In this document: in pieces, positions 51,968 to 62,149 of the stretch
Layout of the letters: the number at the start of each line of letters is the position of its first letter
Position numbering within the stretch: the first letter of the stretch is position 1
Assembly: GCF_028640845.1 (NCBI RefSeq)
Contig: NC_080541.1
Coordinates: 6,726,935 to 6,790,934, forward strand
Source: Ahaetulla prasina
Lineage: Eukaryota > Chordata > Lepidosauria > Squamata > Colubridae
Length of the DNA stretch: 64,000 bases
Direction of reading: 5' to 3'
Program-made: the position numbers and the translations under genes
The notes under the pieces: generated by a model
Told to the model about the DNA's origin: nothing
Databases searched by the model: none
Seen by the model: the letters and a program-made list of their open reading frames with translations, nothing else

Positions 51968-52205
51968 CACCACTGGTTGGAATGCAATATTACAGGCTAA
52001 CTCTGCCCACTGCCAAGAGTTTGATCCTTATTGGCTCAAGATTAGCTCAGCCTTCCGTCCTTCTAAGATTGATAAAATGGGGACCAAATTGTTGGGGGGC
52101 AATATGCTGAGTCTGTACACTGCTTAGAGAGGGCTGTAAAGCATTATGAAGTGGTATATAGCTATTGCTATTGCTATCTTCTCAGCATGAAATATGAAGG
52201 ATTAC

Positions 52206-52677
52206 CATACTTTTCAGAGTATAAAATACACCGGACTATAAGACGCACCTTCCTTTTTTGGTGAGGAAAACAAGAAAAAGAAATCTGCCTCTGCCTGCTT
52301 TACTTTCAGTTTCGTTTTCAGCATAGCTTGATTAGCACAAGAAAAAAAAATCTGCTCCCAGCAATTTACCTCCTTGCAGCAAGCAGCAGAGGCCCAGCAA
52401 TAGGCCAGGGCAATCCCTGCAGCCTGAGACAGCTGAGAGTCAGGAGGCTGATCCAATGGACAATCAACTTGTGCTAATTAGGCTGTGCTGAAGCTGAAAT
52501 GGGCTGTTTCTTCTTGCTGCTTGCTGCAAGGAGGTAAATTGCTGGGAGGCAGAGCAGAGGCCAAAGGGTGGTGCCCAGTGGGTGGGAGGGGCTACATTCG
52601 GTGTGTAAGACGAACCTAAATTTTCACCCCCTTTTAGGTGGGAAAAAGGTGCATCTTATATTCCGAAAAATACGGTA
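52206..52677. mobile_element. MITE with GGACTATAAGACGCACC ends
   Basis: The left end CCATACTTTTCAGAGTATAA and the right end GGTGCATCTTATATTCCGAA are inverted, with TA outside each CC/GG end. Interior words TTTACTTTCAGTTTCG and TTGCTGCAAGGAGGTAAATT show partly inverted halves. The superfamily is unclear. Confidence 0.75.
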
Positions 52678-52816
52678 CCTTCATGTTTCACAAAAGGGTT
52701 ATCTACCTATACCATTCTGGTATTGAATGCGTGGTGTGGATTAGTCCTTTCAACAAATGCAACATTTCACCCCCTCAATGTCCATCTGATCTTAGCAGCA
52801 CCAGAAGTGATCAATG

Positions 52817-53455
52817 ATTTATTTATTTTTATTTATATATTTATTTTGTCACAACAGTATATATAAGCATAAGCATGAAAGTAACTATATAATATTTAAG
52901 CATATATATATAAGCCTAAGCATGCAATAACTATATTAATTGGATATAATGAAAGAAAACAATAGGACAGGAACGGTAGGCACGTTTGTGCTCTTATGCA
53001 CCCTTACGGACCTCTTAGGAATGGGGTGAGGTCAATAGTAGATAGTTTTTGGTTGAAGCTTCGGGGATTTTGAGAAGAGACCACAGAGTCAGGTAGTGTA
53101 TTCCAGGCATTAACAATTCCGTTACTGTTACTGAAGTCATATTTTCTACAATCAAGATTGAAACGATTAACATTAAGTTTAAATCTATTGTTTGCTCTTG
53201 TATTGTTGTGATTGAAGCTGAAGTAGTCTTCAACAGGAAGGACATTGCAATAGATGATTCTATGAGTTAAACACAGGTCCTGTCGAAGGCAGCGGAGTTC
53301 TAAGTTTTCTAAACCCAAGATTTCAAGTCTGGTGGCATAAGGTATTTTGTTGTATTCAGAGGAGTGGAGAACTCTTTTTGTAAAATATTTCTGGACACGT
53401 TCAATTGTATTGATGTCAGAGATGTGGTATGGGTTCCAGACAGGCGAGCTGTAAG
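52817..53455 (-). mobile_element. LINE-A 3' end
   Basis: The tail TTTTGTCACAACAGTATATA lies at its left. The ORF2 complement then stays open for about 150 codons (SSPVWNPYHISDINTIERVQ, RRVLHSSEYNKIPYATRLEI, LPVEDYFSFNHNN to LTPFLRG). A duplicated codon pair gives SNSNG near 53,130. It is 5' truncated after the ELYS region. Confidence 0.9.
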
Positions 53456-53845
53456 ATCTCCTCCTCACAAGCTCACATCATGCATCAAGTTTTCCAACTG
53501 ACAAGCAATCTCTTGGTGAGGCCTGTAAGATGCCGAATTGCGATTTAAAGATTGTATATAAATAAAAAAACTTCACTGGGAAGAATCCGTGGGACCCATC
53601 AAATAAGTCATCAAAGAAGATGGGAAGATGAGGAAAGACCTGACCCATTGTCAACATCTAGCTTGAGTATTCAAATAAAATTTAAAAAATCCAGGATTTC
53701 ATTTCCGAAAAGCTTACTGTGTATTGAATAGGTTGCAAGGTAATGGCGAGGTAAAACTAACTCTGAAATTGTCAGCTCACAGTATTAAACAATGATTTTC
53801 CCGCCAAACCCTCAGGCTTTACGTAGACCAGGTAAACAAGATCGA
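53456..53845. other. No gene recognised
   Basis: AT-rich unclassified DNA with TTGTATATAAATAAAAAAAC near 53,550. No coding evidence. Confidence 0.4.
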
Positions 53846-54360
53846 TGTCGTGTCCCACTCTCCCTCCGACAACCGGGTCTAGGAAGTCCGTATCAAGCGT
53901 GGCAATGAAGCCTCTGCAGCTTTGCCAAATTCCTTCCAGGTTTCTCAGGGCAGGCAGGAGTCCAAGTTGTGACTTCAGCAAACTAAATGAAACTTTGCTT
54001 GACTCAAAATTGGAATGCCAAAAGCAGGTCCTTTATATAGGCTGTGAGGTGTGGCTCCATGACTCAACATTTATCCAGGCCTGCCCCTCCCTTCCTTCTG
54101 CTGGCGTCGCCTCTCAGATCTCCGGAAGCGGGGATCCGTCTACTGTGAATTCCCTTCCTCTGGATCTGCTGCCGGTAATTCCAGCACATGGCTGGCTCCC
54201 TGCTCACACACTGTAGGAGTAAGGTTTGTTTGTTCATTCCTGACATCCTGTCCGGGCATGGGGCCAGGGCTGGGGGCTGGGGGCATGACAGGCCATTCAT
54301 CTTCATTATCAGACTCCGAGTCTGATAGCAGGACCGGGAGGAGACGGGAGGGGCCCTGTC
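53846..54360 (-). mobile_element. LTR-beta, second copy
   Basis: It starts TGTCGTGTCCCACTCTCC, parallel to 51,384 onward, with the minus-strand TATATAAAGGA box near 54,035. Similarity fades around 54,355 (GGAGGGGCCCTGTC), so the minus-strand 5' end is truncated or altered. It lacks the 66-bp duplication of the other copy. An acidic SDSESDNEDE-coding stretch lies upstream of the TATA box. Confidence 0.82.
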
Positions 54361-54890
54361 TTTGTTGTGGGAATCATTTTTTCACACCTGTTCAGATGTC
54401 TTTGAAAAGTTTCCAGATTCTCACAGGCTTCAGTGGAACTGTAGAAGTTTCCTTTCGCCAAAGTAACCCTTTTGTAATCAACGCCTCCTCCCCTTTACTC
54501 TAAGGATAAGTTGAAACGAAGAGGCACATAGCTGCCAATGTTTCACTCTTGACACCCATAGAATCTCCAAGAGTCAGAGAAGATTGAATAGTTCACATCC
54601 TCCTTCTCCTCCTCCTCATTATCATGTTGGACATCTACCTTGAGTACCTTCTGCCAAGACTGAAATTTTAATTTAAATAAGCATTCATTATCACTACTTT
54701 GAGGGCTGTGAAGGATTTACGAGCACAGTACAAGACGACTTGAACCGTTTAACCAGCCAAGTCTAACCCTAATAAAATGTATTTATAAATTGTGTAGTGT
54801 GCACTCAGATAAATACTGGCCGCACCGAGCCAAATTGGCTTCATCATCTCAGAAGCTTCTCCTCTGAAAAGCTCTTTCGGTGGTTATATT
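54361..54890. other. No gene recognised
   Basis: Unclassified sequence with a short CTCCTC run near 54,605. Confidence 0.4.
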
Positions 54891-55027
54891 CAGTGGAGGG
54901 ATTCAGCCAGTTCGCACCACTTCGGGAGAACCGGTTTTTAGCTTTCTGAGCAGTTTGGTGAACTGGTTGTTGGAAGAAATCATTAGGGCAGAGAACTGGT
55001 TGTTAAATTATTTGAATCCCACCACTG
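54891..55027. mobile_element. Short hAT-A-type MITE
   Basis: CAGTGGAGGGATTCAGCC and TTTGAATCCCACCACTG enclose 137 bp. The flanking GTTATATT is exact on both sides (54,883-54,890 and 55,028-55,035). Confidence 0.95.
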
Positions 55028-55035
55028 GTTATATT

Positions 55036-55790
55036 TATTATTATTATTATTTATTTATTTGTCAATCATATATAAGATAACAGGTAAAAGTATAAACATG
55101 ATTTGGATACATAAAAAGAGTAAGTAAAAAGGAATATTAGGACAGGGACGGCAGGTACGCAGATGTACTTATGAACGCCCCTTACAGACCTCTTAGGAAT
55201 GGGGTGAGGTCAACAGTGGACAGTTTAAATTTAAAGTTTTGGGGGTTGGGGGCAGAAACTACAGAGTCAGGTAGTGCATTCCAGGCATTGACCACTCTGT
55301 TGCTGAAGTCATATTTTCTGCAATCGAGTTTGGAGCGGTTTACCTTGAGTTTGTATCTATTATTTGCTTGTGTATTGTTGTGGTTGAAGCTGAAGTAGTC
55401 ATTGACAGGTAGGACATTGGGGCAGATAATTTTATGTACCATGCTTAGGTCAGACTGAAGTCTGCATAGTTCTAAGTTGTCTAAGCCCAAAATTTGGAGT
55501 CTGGTGGCATAAGGTATTTTATTGCGAGCAGAGGAGTGGAGGACTCTTCTTGTGAAATATCTCTGGACTCTCTCGATTGTATTTATGTCCGATATGCAGT
55601 GCGGGTTCCAGACAGAGGAGCTGTATTCGAGAATTGGTCTAGCAAATGTTTTGCATGCTCTAGTTAGTAGTACAATATTACCAGAGAAGAAGCTACACAA
55701 GATTAGGTTAACAACTCTTAGTGCCTTTTTGGCAATGTGGTTACAGTGGGCTCTGGCACTTAGATCTTTAAAAATGAGAAATTGTGAGGG
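55036..55790 (-). mobile_element. LINE-A 3' end
   Basis: ATT-rich tail and TTGTCAATCATATATAAG at the left. The ORF2 complement is then open for about 170 codons from FFSGNIVLLTRACKTFARPI to LTPFLRG. It belongs with the 4.87-kb and 32.8-kb subgroup. The upstream part reaches the AKKALRVVN region. Confidence 0.9.
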
Positions 55791-55896
55791 AACATAACAG
55801 CATGGACAAAGCAGGGGAAACTTACCCTACCAAGGCAGATCTCATGCTAATAATAAGGAGTAGCATTTGACAATATGAGAGCTTGGACCACTTGGG

Positions 55897-56075
55897 GATA
55901 GCAATAGCAATAGCCTTTAGACTTATATACTGCTTCAATGTTTTACAGCTTTCTCTAAGCGGTTTACAGAGTCAGCCTCTTGCCCCCAACAATCTGGGTC
56001 CTCATTTTACCCACCTCGGAAGGATGGGAGGCTGGGTCAACCTTGAGGTGGCCAGGATCGAACTGCTGGCAGTGG
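55897..56075 (-). mobile_element. tRNA-CORE SINE, 'gcggtatataagtc' type
   Basis: The tail complement GCAATAGCAATAGCC and AGACTTATATACTGCTTC is followed by the CORE-like AATCTGGGTCCTCATTTTAC and part of the head (GATCGAACTGCTGGCAG). The tRNA end is truncated. Confidence 0.85.
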
Positions 56076-56087
56076 GAATGTCTTTTA

Positions 56088-56310
56088 TAACAAGAGCAAT
56101 ACCACTTAGACTTATATACCACTTCACAGTGCTTTACAGCCCTCTCTAAGTGGTTTCCAGAATCAGCATATTGCCCCCAACAATCTGGGTCCTCATTTTA
56201 CCAACCTCAGAAGGATGGAAGGCCTTGAGCCTGGTGAGATTCGAACTGCCAAATTGCAGGCATCTGGCAGCCTGCAGTACTGCACTCTAACCACTGCGCC
56301 ACCATGGCTA
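56088..56310 (-). mobile_element. tRNA-CORE SINE, same type
   Basis: A complete second copy with tail, CORE, B-box complement GATTCGAACTGCC and head complement CCACTGCGCCACCATGGC. It follows the previous copy in the same orientation. Confidence 0.88.
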
Positions 56311-56497
56311 AGTGATAGAAACCAGAAGCAGGCATGAGTTAATCCAGGATTAACTTTCTTCCAAGAAATTTGGAGCAAATCCCTAGAAATCTTAAGCAAC
56401 TTAAACAAGACTGATTTTTTGCACCCATCTTAATTAGGCTTCTGTTTGTAGGGGCATTTTGAGTCCAAGTTTCATTTTTGGACCACGAACTCAGAGA

Positions 56498-56893
56498 TAC
56501 CGATAGTCCTCGACTTACAACCGTCCGTTTAGTGACCATTCGAAGTTAAAACAGCTCTGGAAAAAGCGACTGATGATCGTTTTTCACACTTAACAACCAT
56601 TGCAGTGTCCCCCATGGTCACACGATCCAAATTCAGAGGCCTGGCATATTTATGAGGGTTGCAGTGTCCCAAGGTCATGTGATCCCCCTTTTGCGACCGT
56701 CTGACGAACAAATTCCATGGGGAAGCCAGTTTTATTTAAGAACTGCATTATTAACTTAACAACCGCAGGGATTCACTTAACAACCGTGGCAAGAAAGGTT
56801 GTAAAATGGAGCAAAATTCGCTTGACATCGGTCTTGCTTAGCAACAGACATCTGGGGCTCAATTGTGCTCATAAGTTGAGGACTACCTGTATT
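56498..56893. mobile_element. Tigger-like MITE, full length
   Basis: CCGATAGTCCTCGACTTACA and AAGTTGAGGACTACCTG are inverted ends, with TA on both outsides, and the length is 396 bp. It is the reference for the split copies at 17.1-19.5 and 47.6-48.7 kb. No transposase. Confidence 0.85.
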
Positions 56894-56914
56894 CTGACTG
56901 AAGAATCACACAAA

Positions 56915-57222
56915 AAAACAGAATGGAGCTGGAAGGGACCTTGGAGGTCTTCTAGTCCAGCCCCCTGCTCAAGCAGGAGGCCCTATACCATCTCAGACAA
57001 GTGACGGTCCAGGTTCTTTTTAAAAACCTCCAGTGATGAAGCACCGACAACTTCTGAAGGGAAGCTATTCCACTGGTTAATCGTCCTCACTGTTAGGAAG
57101 TTTCTCCTCAATTCCAGGTTGCTTCTCATCTTGTTTGGTTTCCATCCATTGTTTCTGTCCTGCCTTCAGGGGCTTTGGAGAATAATTTGACCCCCTCTTC
57201 TTAGTGGCAGCCACTCATCTAG
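56915..57222 (-). mobile_element. CR1 LINE 3' end
   Basis: AGCTGGAAGGGACCTTGGAG starts it. The complement of LRRNFLTVRTI and the EGRT region continue to GTGGCAGCCACTCATC at 57,220. Confidence 0.87.
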
Positions 57223-57490
57223 GTCATCTAGTCCAGGGGTCTCCAACCTTGGCAACTTTAAGACTTGTGGACTTCCAACTCCCAGAGTCCCTCAGCCAGC
57301 AAAGCTGTCTGAGGAGCTCTGGGAGTTGACGTCCACAAGTCTTAAAGTTGCCAAGGTTGGAGACCCCTGATCTAGTCTAACCCCCTACTCAAGCAGGCGA
57401 TCCTATACTATTTCAGAGAGGTGGTTGTCCAGTCTTTTCTTAAAAACCTCCGGTGATGAAGCACCGACAACTTCTGAAGAAAAGCTATGA
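57220..57490 (-). mobile_element. CR1 LINE 3' end, split by hAT-D
   Basis: Only the terminus complement AGGTCATCTAGTC precedes the hAT. After it ATCTAGTCTAACCCCCTACT and the region to CTTCTGAAGAAAAGCTA follow. Confidence 0.83.
57234..57369. mobile_element. hAT-D palindromic MITE, complete
   Basis: CAGGGGTCTCCAACCTTGGC and CCAAGGTTGGAGACCCCTG are perfect ends, with complementary arms throughout the 136 bp. The octamer ATCTAGTC is exact (57,226-57,233 and 57,370-57,377). Confidence 0.96.
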
Positions 57491-57511
57491 TGATGATTAC
57501 CAAATAATTAT

Positions 57512-58215
57512 TGTTGTGTATGATCCCATTGGTGGGAAATTCCAGCGGGAAATTCCAGCGGGAAAACATTTGAATTCTATTGGTGGCCAACTGATCCAGG
57601 TGTGTATATAAGGAGGGCATCCTGCCTGCATTTAAGGTTTTGGTTACCACCTTTAAAGCGCTCCATGGCTTAGGGCCCGGGTACTTACGGGACCGCCTGC
57701 TGTTACCTTATGCCTCCCACCGACCTGTACGCTCACACAGAGAGGGCGTTCTCAAGGTGCCGTCCGCCAAGCAATGTCGGCTGGCAGCCACCAGGGGAAG
57801 GGCCTTCTCTGTAGGAGCTCCTACCCTCTGGAACGAACTTCCCCCTGGTTTGCGCCAATTACCCGACCTTCGGATCTTTCGCCGTGAGCTGAAAACGCAT
57901 CTGTTTATTCAAGCGGGACTGGCTTAAATTTTTAATCCTAAACTTTTAATTCTAAACAATTTTAATCGGGGTTATTATTTATAAATTTTAAGGGTTTTTA
58001 AATTTGATTGTTTTAATTTCGGCCATTTATGGATTATGTTTGTTTTAAGGTTTTGTTTTAATTGTACATTGTGTTGTTTTTATACTTTGGCTGTACACCG
58101 CCCTGAGTCCTTCGGGAGAAGGGCGGTATAAAAATCTAAATAAATAAATAAATAATTTTTTTGCTGAAGTCTCACTCTAAATAAAAAGAGCTGTTGTCAC
58201 GTCTCCGGTCTCGAA
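57512..58215 (+). mobile_element. LTR-gamma, split by L2
   Basis: TGTTGTGTATGATCCCATTG begins it, and GTGTGTATATAAGGAGGGC supplies a TATA box at about 57,605. After the L2 insert, CTCTAAATAAAAAGAGCTGT provides a poly-A signal and the R/U5 start. The right end is not fixed. Confidence 0.6.
57637..58157 (+). mobile_element. L2 LINE 3' end
   Basis: About 95 codons are open in one frame (TTFKALHGLGPGYLRDRLLL, RGRAFSVGAPTLWNELPPGL, LKTHLFIQAGLA, stop at 57,925). About 200 bp UTR follows, ending ACCGCCCTGAGTCCTTCGGG and ATAAATAAATA. The open frame suggests a fairly young copy. Confidence 0.9.
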
Positions 58216-58527
58216 TTCCTTACTCAACCAACTAAACAATTACCTTGACATTAAATGATGCTCATAGTTTTCCACAGGACTTCCCGATCTCCAAATACTC
58301 CAAAAGCAAGTTTTGTTTTCATTTCTCCACTTTAAATAAGTAAATGTTTGCAGAATGCAAGGCCCCCTTTTAACCTGGCTTAGAACTGCCATTCCAAAGT
58401 GTTTTTTTGTATGTTGCTACTGGAAAAGTTCACAGCTCTTCCGACGAACTGAGAAAACTTCAAGCCAACGGGGAAGTTGTGAAACTGTGCAGTACACATC
58501 AAGGAAGACCGAAGGCTTAACGTTGAA
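58158..58527. other. LTR remainder and unclassified DNA
   Basis: The first 60 bp belong to LTR-gamma. The rest up to the Penelope-like segment is AT-rich and unrecognised, and may be the decayed upstream part of that element. Confidence 0.4.
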
Positions 58528-59155
58528 GTTTACAGAAAACCCACTCAATTTTTACATTTTGATTCTCACCACCCACCAGAGATCAAATGGGAGTCATCAG
58601 AACCTGAAACCATTTGAGCTGAAGGCCTGCCTACCAGCAAAGATGGGAAAGAAGAACGGAAATGCATCAAGAAAGCCCTCAGAACGTGTGGCTATCCCAA
58701 GTGGGCCTTCATCAAATCTCAAAAAAGATCCTCCAGCAGGGGGTCTGCAAACTTAGCTCTGGGAGTTGAAGTCCACAAGTCTTAAAAGAGCCAAGTTTGC
58801 AGACCCCTGCCCTATAGGATCTCCTCTGTAACAGACAATAATGAGAACAATAAATGAAGCAATATTGCCATTCCGTAAGGTTGCAGACATATCGGAAAAG
58901 CTCAGGAGGACCTTCAGCCAACATAGGTGCACACTTCAAACCCCAAAATACAGGAAGGCAGAAGCTTGTCCACCCCAAGGATAAAACACCCAGACAGAAA
59001 CTGAACGACGTGGTATATGCAGTACAACGCAGTGAGCCAAGCACAGATCCATGCATTGGGGGAAACAAAACAGCCACTTGATAAACACATGGCCCAACGC
59101 AGGAGAACAAACCCATCAAGACTAGATTCAGAAGTCCATCTGCCTTTAAAAGGGA
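58528..59155 (+). pseudogene. Penelope-like element: RT end and GIY-YIG remnant
   Basis: The frame from 58,528 reads EVYRKPTQFLHFDSHHPPE and, after a stop, ERKCIKKALRTCGYPKWAF. This is typical of the region after the RT palm in Penelope-like elements. After the hAT-D insert, degraded sequence gives AHFKPQN, LVHPKDKTPRQK and VVYAVQ. A shifted frame then gives GETKQPLDKHMAQRRR, the pattern of the GIY-YIG endonuclease domain. The YIG itself is lost. Stops and frameshifts make it dead, and a microsatellite cuts it at 59,155. Confidence 0.83.
58736..58809. mobile_element. hAT-D fragment in the Penelope remnant
   Basis: CAGGGGGTCTGCAAACTTAG, then the right arm GGGAGTTGAAGTCCACAAGT to TTTGCAGACCCCTG: most of the left arm is deleted. 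No exact duplication. Confidence 0.8.
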
Positions 59156-59279
59156 AGGGAAAGGAAGGGAAGGGAAGGGAAGGGAAGAGAAGAGAAGAGA
59201 AGAGAAGAGAAGAGAAGAGAAGAGAAGAGAAGAGAAGAGAAGAGAAGAGAAGAGAAGAGAAGAGAAGAGAAGAGAAGAG
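59152..59279. repeat. (GGGAA)n then (AGAAG)n microsatellite
   Basis: Seven or so GGGAA units pass into about 19 AGAAG units. The tract joins the Penelope remnant to a CR1 piece. Confidence 0.97.
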
Positions 59280-59280
59280 A

Positions 59281-59420
59281 CTTGGAGAACTTCTAGTCCA
59301 GACAAATGGTTGTCCAGTCTCTTCCTAAAAACTTCAAGTGTTGGTGCATTCACAACTTCTGGAGGCAAGTTGTTCCACAGATTAATTGTTCTGACTGTCA
59401 GAAAACATTGTTGAGAACAC
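59281..59420 (-). mobile_element. CR1 LINE fragment
   Basis: The complement of the terminus and C-terminal coding: GAACTTCTAGTCCAGACAA, CTTCAAGTGTTGGTGCATTC, TTGTTCCACAGATTAATTGT. The usual GGGACC terminus was lost next to the microsatellite. Confidence 0.78.
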
Positions 59421-59994
59421 AACTGAAGTGAGGAATAGGTTTCTAGAACCATACTCTTCACGGTCTTCCTTACTTCTCTCGAAATACCTCCGCACAGATA
59501 TCCCCCTTCAATCTTCATGCTGCTGGATCTTTCCGTTCCTCCCGGCCACAGCAGACCGCAGCTTCACGCGTTGCCCGAAAGCAAAATACCATATTTGGCC
59601 AATCTGTGCCCTAGCAAAGCAAGAACTGGCTAAGAGGTTCCTGCAAAGAGAGAAAATGTTTAACCCTTCGTGTATAAATAATGTGACAAATTACCCCAGG
59701 AGCATTTAAACACCGAGCTGTTGGAAAATTAAAGCGAGACAGACCAGAGGATTAGATTTAGCTCTTAAGAGCAGGGCAGGACTAATAAATATCTAAAAAA
59801 TGATTCGTTCCGAGACGAGAGATATGTAGAAAACTGAGACTGTAGAGTTAAATGTTAGTTGGAATTATGTTACTGAAAGTAAAAAAATTCTTTAATTTCA
59901 CTCCTTTTGCTCTGATGATGTGTTCCTACGCTGCATTTATGCGACGAGATAAATTTGATTTCCTATAACTTTGGTTGGGGAGTTTTGATTGATT
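59421..59994. other. Single-copy-looking DNA, no gene
   Basis: 59,640-59,990 has no transposon phrase and a composition seen in conserved noncoding DNA (TTAGCTCTTAAGAGC is a perfect small palindrome). No exon was recognised. Confidence 0.4.
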
Positions 59995-60112
59995 GATTGA
60001 TTGTAATTGTTCAAACAGAAAAGAGAACAGGAATAATATAAGAATACAATGACAGGGACGATAGGCACTTATGCACACACCCCTCTACAGACCTCTTTAA
60101 GTACAGAGTGAG
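59995..60112 (-). mobile_element. LINE-A tail fragment
   Basis: ACAGGGACGATAGGCACTTA and GACCTCTTTAAGTACAGAGT match the UTR and stop region of LINE-A. A CR1 follows. Confidence 0.7.
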
Positions 60113-60119
60113 GTCATAA

Positions 60120-60842
60120 CATAACATAATAACAGAGTTGGAAGGGACCTTGGAGGTCTTCTAGTCCAACCCCCTGCCCAGGCAGGAAACCCTACACCAT
60201 TTCAGACAAATGGCTATCCAACATTTTCTTAAAAATTTCCAGGGTTGGAGCATTCACAACTTCTGCAGGCAAGTTGTTCCACTTATTGATTGTTCTAACT
60301 GTCAGGAAATTTCTCCTTAGTTCTAAGTTGCTTCTCTCCTTGATCAGTTTCCACCCATTGCTTCTTGTTCTACCCTCAGGTGCTTTGGAGAACAGCCCGA
60401 CTCCCTCTTCTTTGTGGCAACCCCTGAGATATTGAAACACAGCTATCATGTCTCCCCTAGTCCTTCTCTTCATTAAACTAGACATACCCAGTTCTTGCAA
60501 CCGTTTTTCATATGTTTTAGCTTCCAGTCCCCTAATCATCTTTGTTGCTCTTCTCTGCACTCTTTCTAGAGTCTCAACATCTTTTTTGCATCGTGGTGAC
60601 CAAAACTGGATGCAGTATTCCAAGTGTGGCCTTACTAAGGCATTATAAAGTGGTCGTAACATTCACGTGATCTTGATTCTATCCCTCTGTTTATGCAGCC
60701 CAGAACTGTGTTGGCTTTTTTGGCAGCTGCTGCACACTGCTGGCTCATATCTAAATGGTTGTCCACTAGGACTCCAAGATCCCTCTCACAGTCCATGGAA
60801 ATCAGTTTCTGATTGAAACTGTGAAAAGCTTTTGGTGTTATG
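60120..60842 (-). mobile_element. CR1 LINE 3' end, long copy
   Basis: The terminus complement AGTTGGAAGGGACCTTGGAG lies near 60,135. The ORF2 C-terminus is open for about 156 codons ([70 protein letters not shown]). It continues upstream to [11 protein letters not shown] near 60,785. It is among the least decayed CR1 copies here. Confidence 0.92.
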
Positions 60843-61100
60843 CAGTGGTGAAATCCACATTTTTTTACTACTGGTTCTTTGGGCGCGGCTTGATGGGAGT
60901 GGCTTGTTGGGCGTGGCAAGGGAAGGATACTGCAAAATCCCCATTCCCTCCCCACTCCTGGGGGAAGGATATTGCAAAATCTCCATTCCCACCCCACTCT
61001 GGGGCCAGCCAGAGGTGGGATTTGCCGGTTCTCCAAACTACTCAACATTTCCACTACCGGTTCTCCAGAACCTGTCAGAACCTGCTGGATTTAATCTCTG
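60843..61100. mobile_element. hAT-A element, complete
   Basis: CAGTGGTGAAATCCACATTT and GCTGGATTTAATCTCTG are the ends. GTGTTATG flanks it exactly (60,835-60,842 and 61,101-61,108). It holds about two of the 41-bp units. Confidence 0.94.
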
Positions 61101-61159
61101 GTGTTATGCAAATCCAGCTGTTTGTCGACATTGTGTTGAAAGTGTCCATGCGCCTAGGA

Positions 61160-61463
61160 CCGTGATGGCGAACCCAATGCAGAGGTAGCACGCAGCACCC
61201 TCTCTGATGGCCCACGAGCCGTCGCCCTAGTTCAGCTCCCCTGCGCATGTGCACGCACTTCCCGCCAGCCAGCTGGTCTTTGGGTCTCTGCCACGCATGC
61301 GTGGGGGTCATGCCGTGTGCGTGGGGACGGGGCGCATGCGGTGTGTGTGCGCATGCACAGGGGGCAGGGCGCACAAGCGGGGGATGTGCATGCATTGCAT
61401 TTTGGGGGTTCGGCCATGCGCTTGCGCTTTGGGCATCGGTCTGGAAAAGGTTAGTCATCAGTG
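61160..61463. mobile_element. hAT-B element, complete
   Basis: CCGTGATGGCGAACCCAATG and AAAGGTTAGTCATCAGTG are the ends. GCCTAGGA flanks it exactly (61,152-61,159 and 61,464-61,471). The interior is rich in CGCATGCGTG and TGCGCATGCAC words. Confidence 0.93.
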
Positions 61464-61504
61464 GCCTAGGAAATGGGTCAATGCATTAACCAGGTTAATC
61501 ACTA

Positions 61505-61774
61505 GGGGCCTCTGGTGGCTCAGACTGGTAAGACAGTCTGTTATTAACAGCAGCTACTTGCAATTACTGCAGGTTCAAATCCCACCAGGCCCAAGGTTGA
61601 CTCAGCCTTCCATCCTTTATAAGGTAGGTAAAATGAGGACCCAGATTGTTGGGGGCAATAAAAGTTGACTTTGTATATAATATACAAATGGATGAAGACT
61701 ATTGCTTGACATAGTGTAAGCCGCCCTGAGTCTTTGGAGAAGGGCGGGATATAAATGCAAATAAAATAAAAAAA
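61505..61774 (+). mobile_element. L2-tailed tRNA-CORE SINE
   Basis: GGCCTCTGGTGGCTCAGACT head, CAGGTTCAAATCCCACC B-box, CORE middle, GTAAGCCGCCCTGAGTCTTT tail and an A-rich end. ACTAGG flanks it (61,501-61,506 and 61,775-61,780, overlapping the G-rich start). It is a young-looking copy. Confidence 0.92.
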
Positions 61775-61776
61775 AC

Positions 61777-62149
61777 TAGGCATACAAACAGCTATCCTAA
61801 CCCCTTCTCCATTCACTCGCCCCGGGTTTTCTTCTCCCCCCGCGCCTAAAAATGGTTAGCAAGGCCTTTGCAACAGTTTGAAAAGCTGTTTTTACTACAA
61901 GTTGGCTGCAGGGAAAATACCGCGAGTCCATATTAAGCAATACGCGACAACCTATTGGAGATCCAAAAGTTCTTGCGTGAGTTTCTTTTCAAAGCGAGCT
62001 CGTGTGCAGATTTTTCTTTGCTTTTTTGACTTTTTAACAACTGTTGTAAATCACTTGAGCTTTGTTTAAAGAAAGAGCTAATTAAGATCGGCTCGTCTAC
62101 TATAAAACGTTGACAAGTGCCATACTTTAAAATATATTGATTCGTTGAT
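61777..62149. other. Single-copy-looking DNA, no gene
   Basis: 61,860-62,110 is free of repeat phrases and holds GAGCTTTGTTTAAAG and GAGCTAATTAAGATC words. It may be conserved noncoding DNA, but there is no direct evidence. Confidence 0.4.

Larger units (their letters stand above)
50553..51975. mobile_element. hAT-A-type element holding two solo LTRs
   Basis: CAGAGGTGGAATTCAGCCGG and GCATTCCACCACTG are the ends. The right end is itself split by LTR-beta between CACCA and CTG. Flanks GTTAAAAT and GTTGGAAT are diverged copies of the SINE octamer. Without the LTRs it is about 275 bp. Confidence 0.9.
50526..52177 (+). mobile_element. tRNA-CORE SINE split by a hAT
   Basis: The head GAGCCATGGTGGCGCAGTAG stops at 50,552 and the body resumes at 51,976. 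It has TGCAATATTACAGGCTAAC, CORE words TCAGCCTTCCGTCCTTC, and the tail AAGTGGTATATAGCTATTGC, ending in TATTGC repeats at 52,177. Intact sisters at 63.3 kb show these parts contiguous. Confidence 0.92.
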
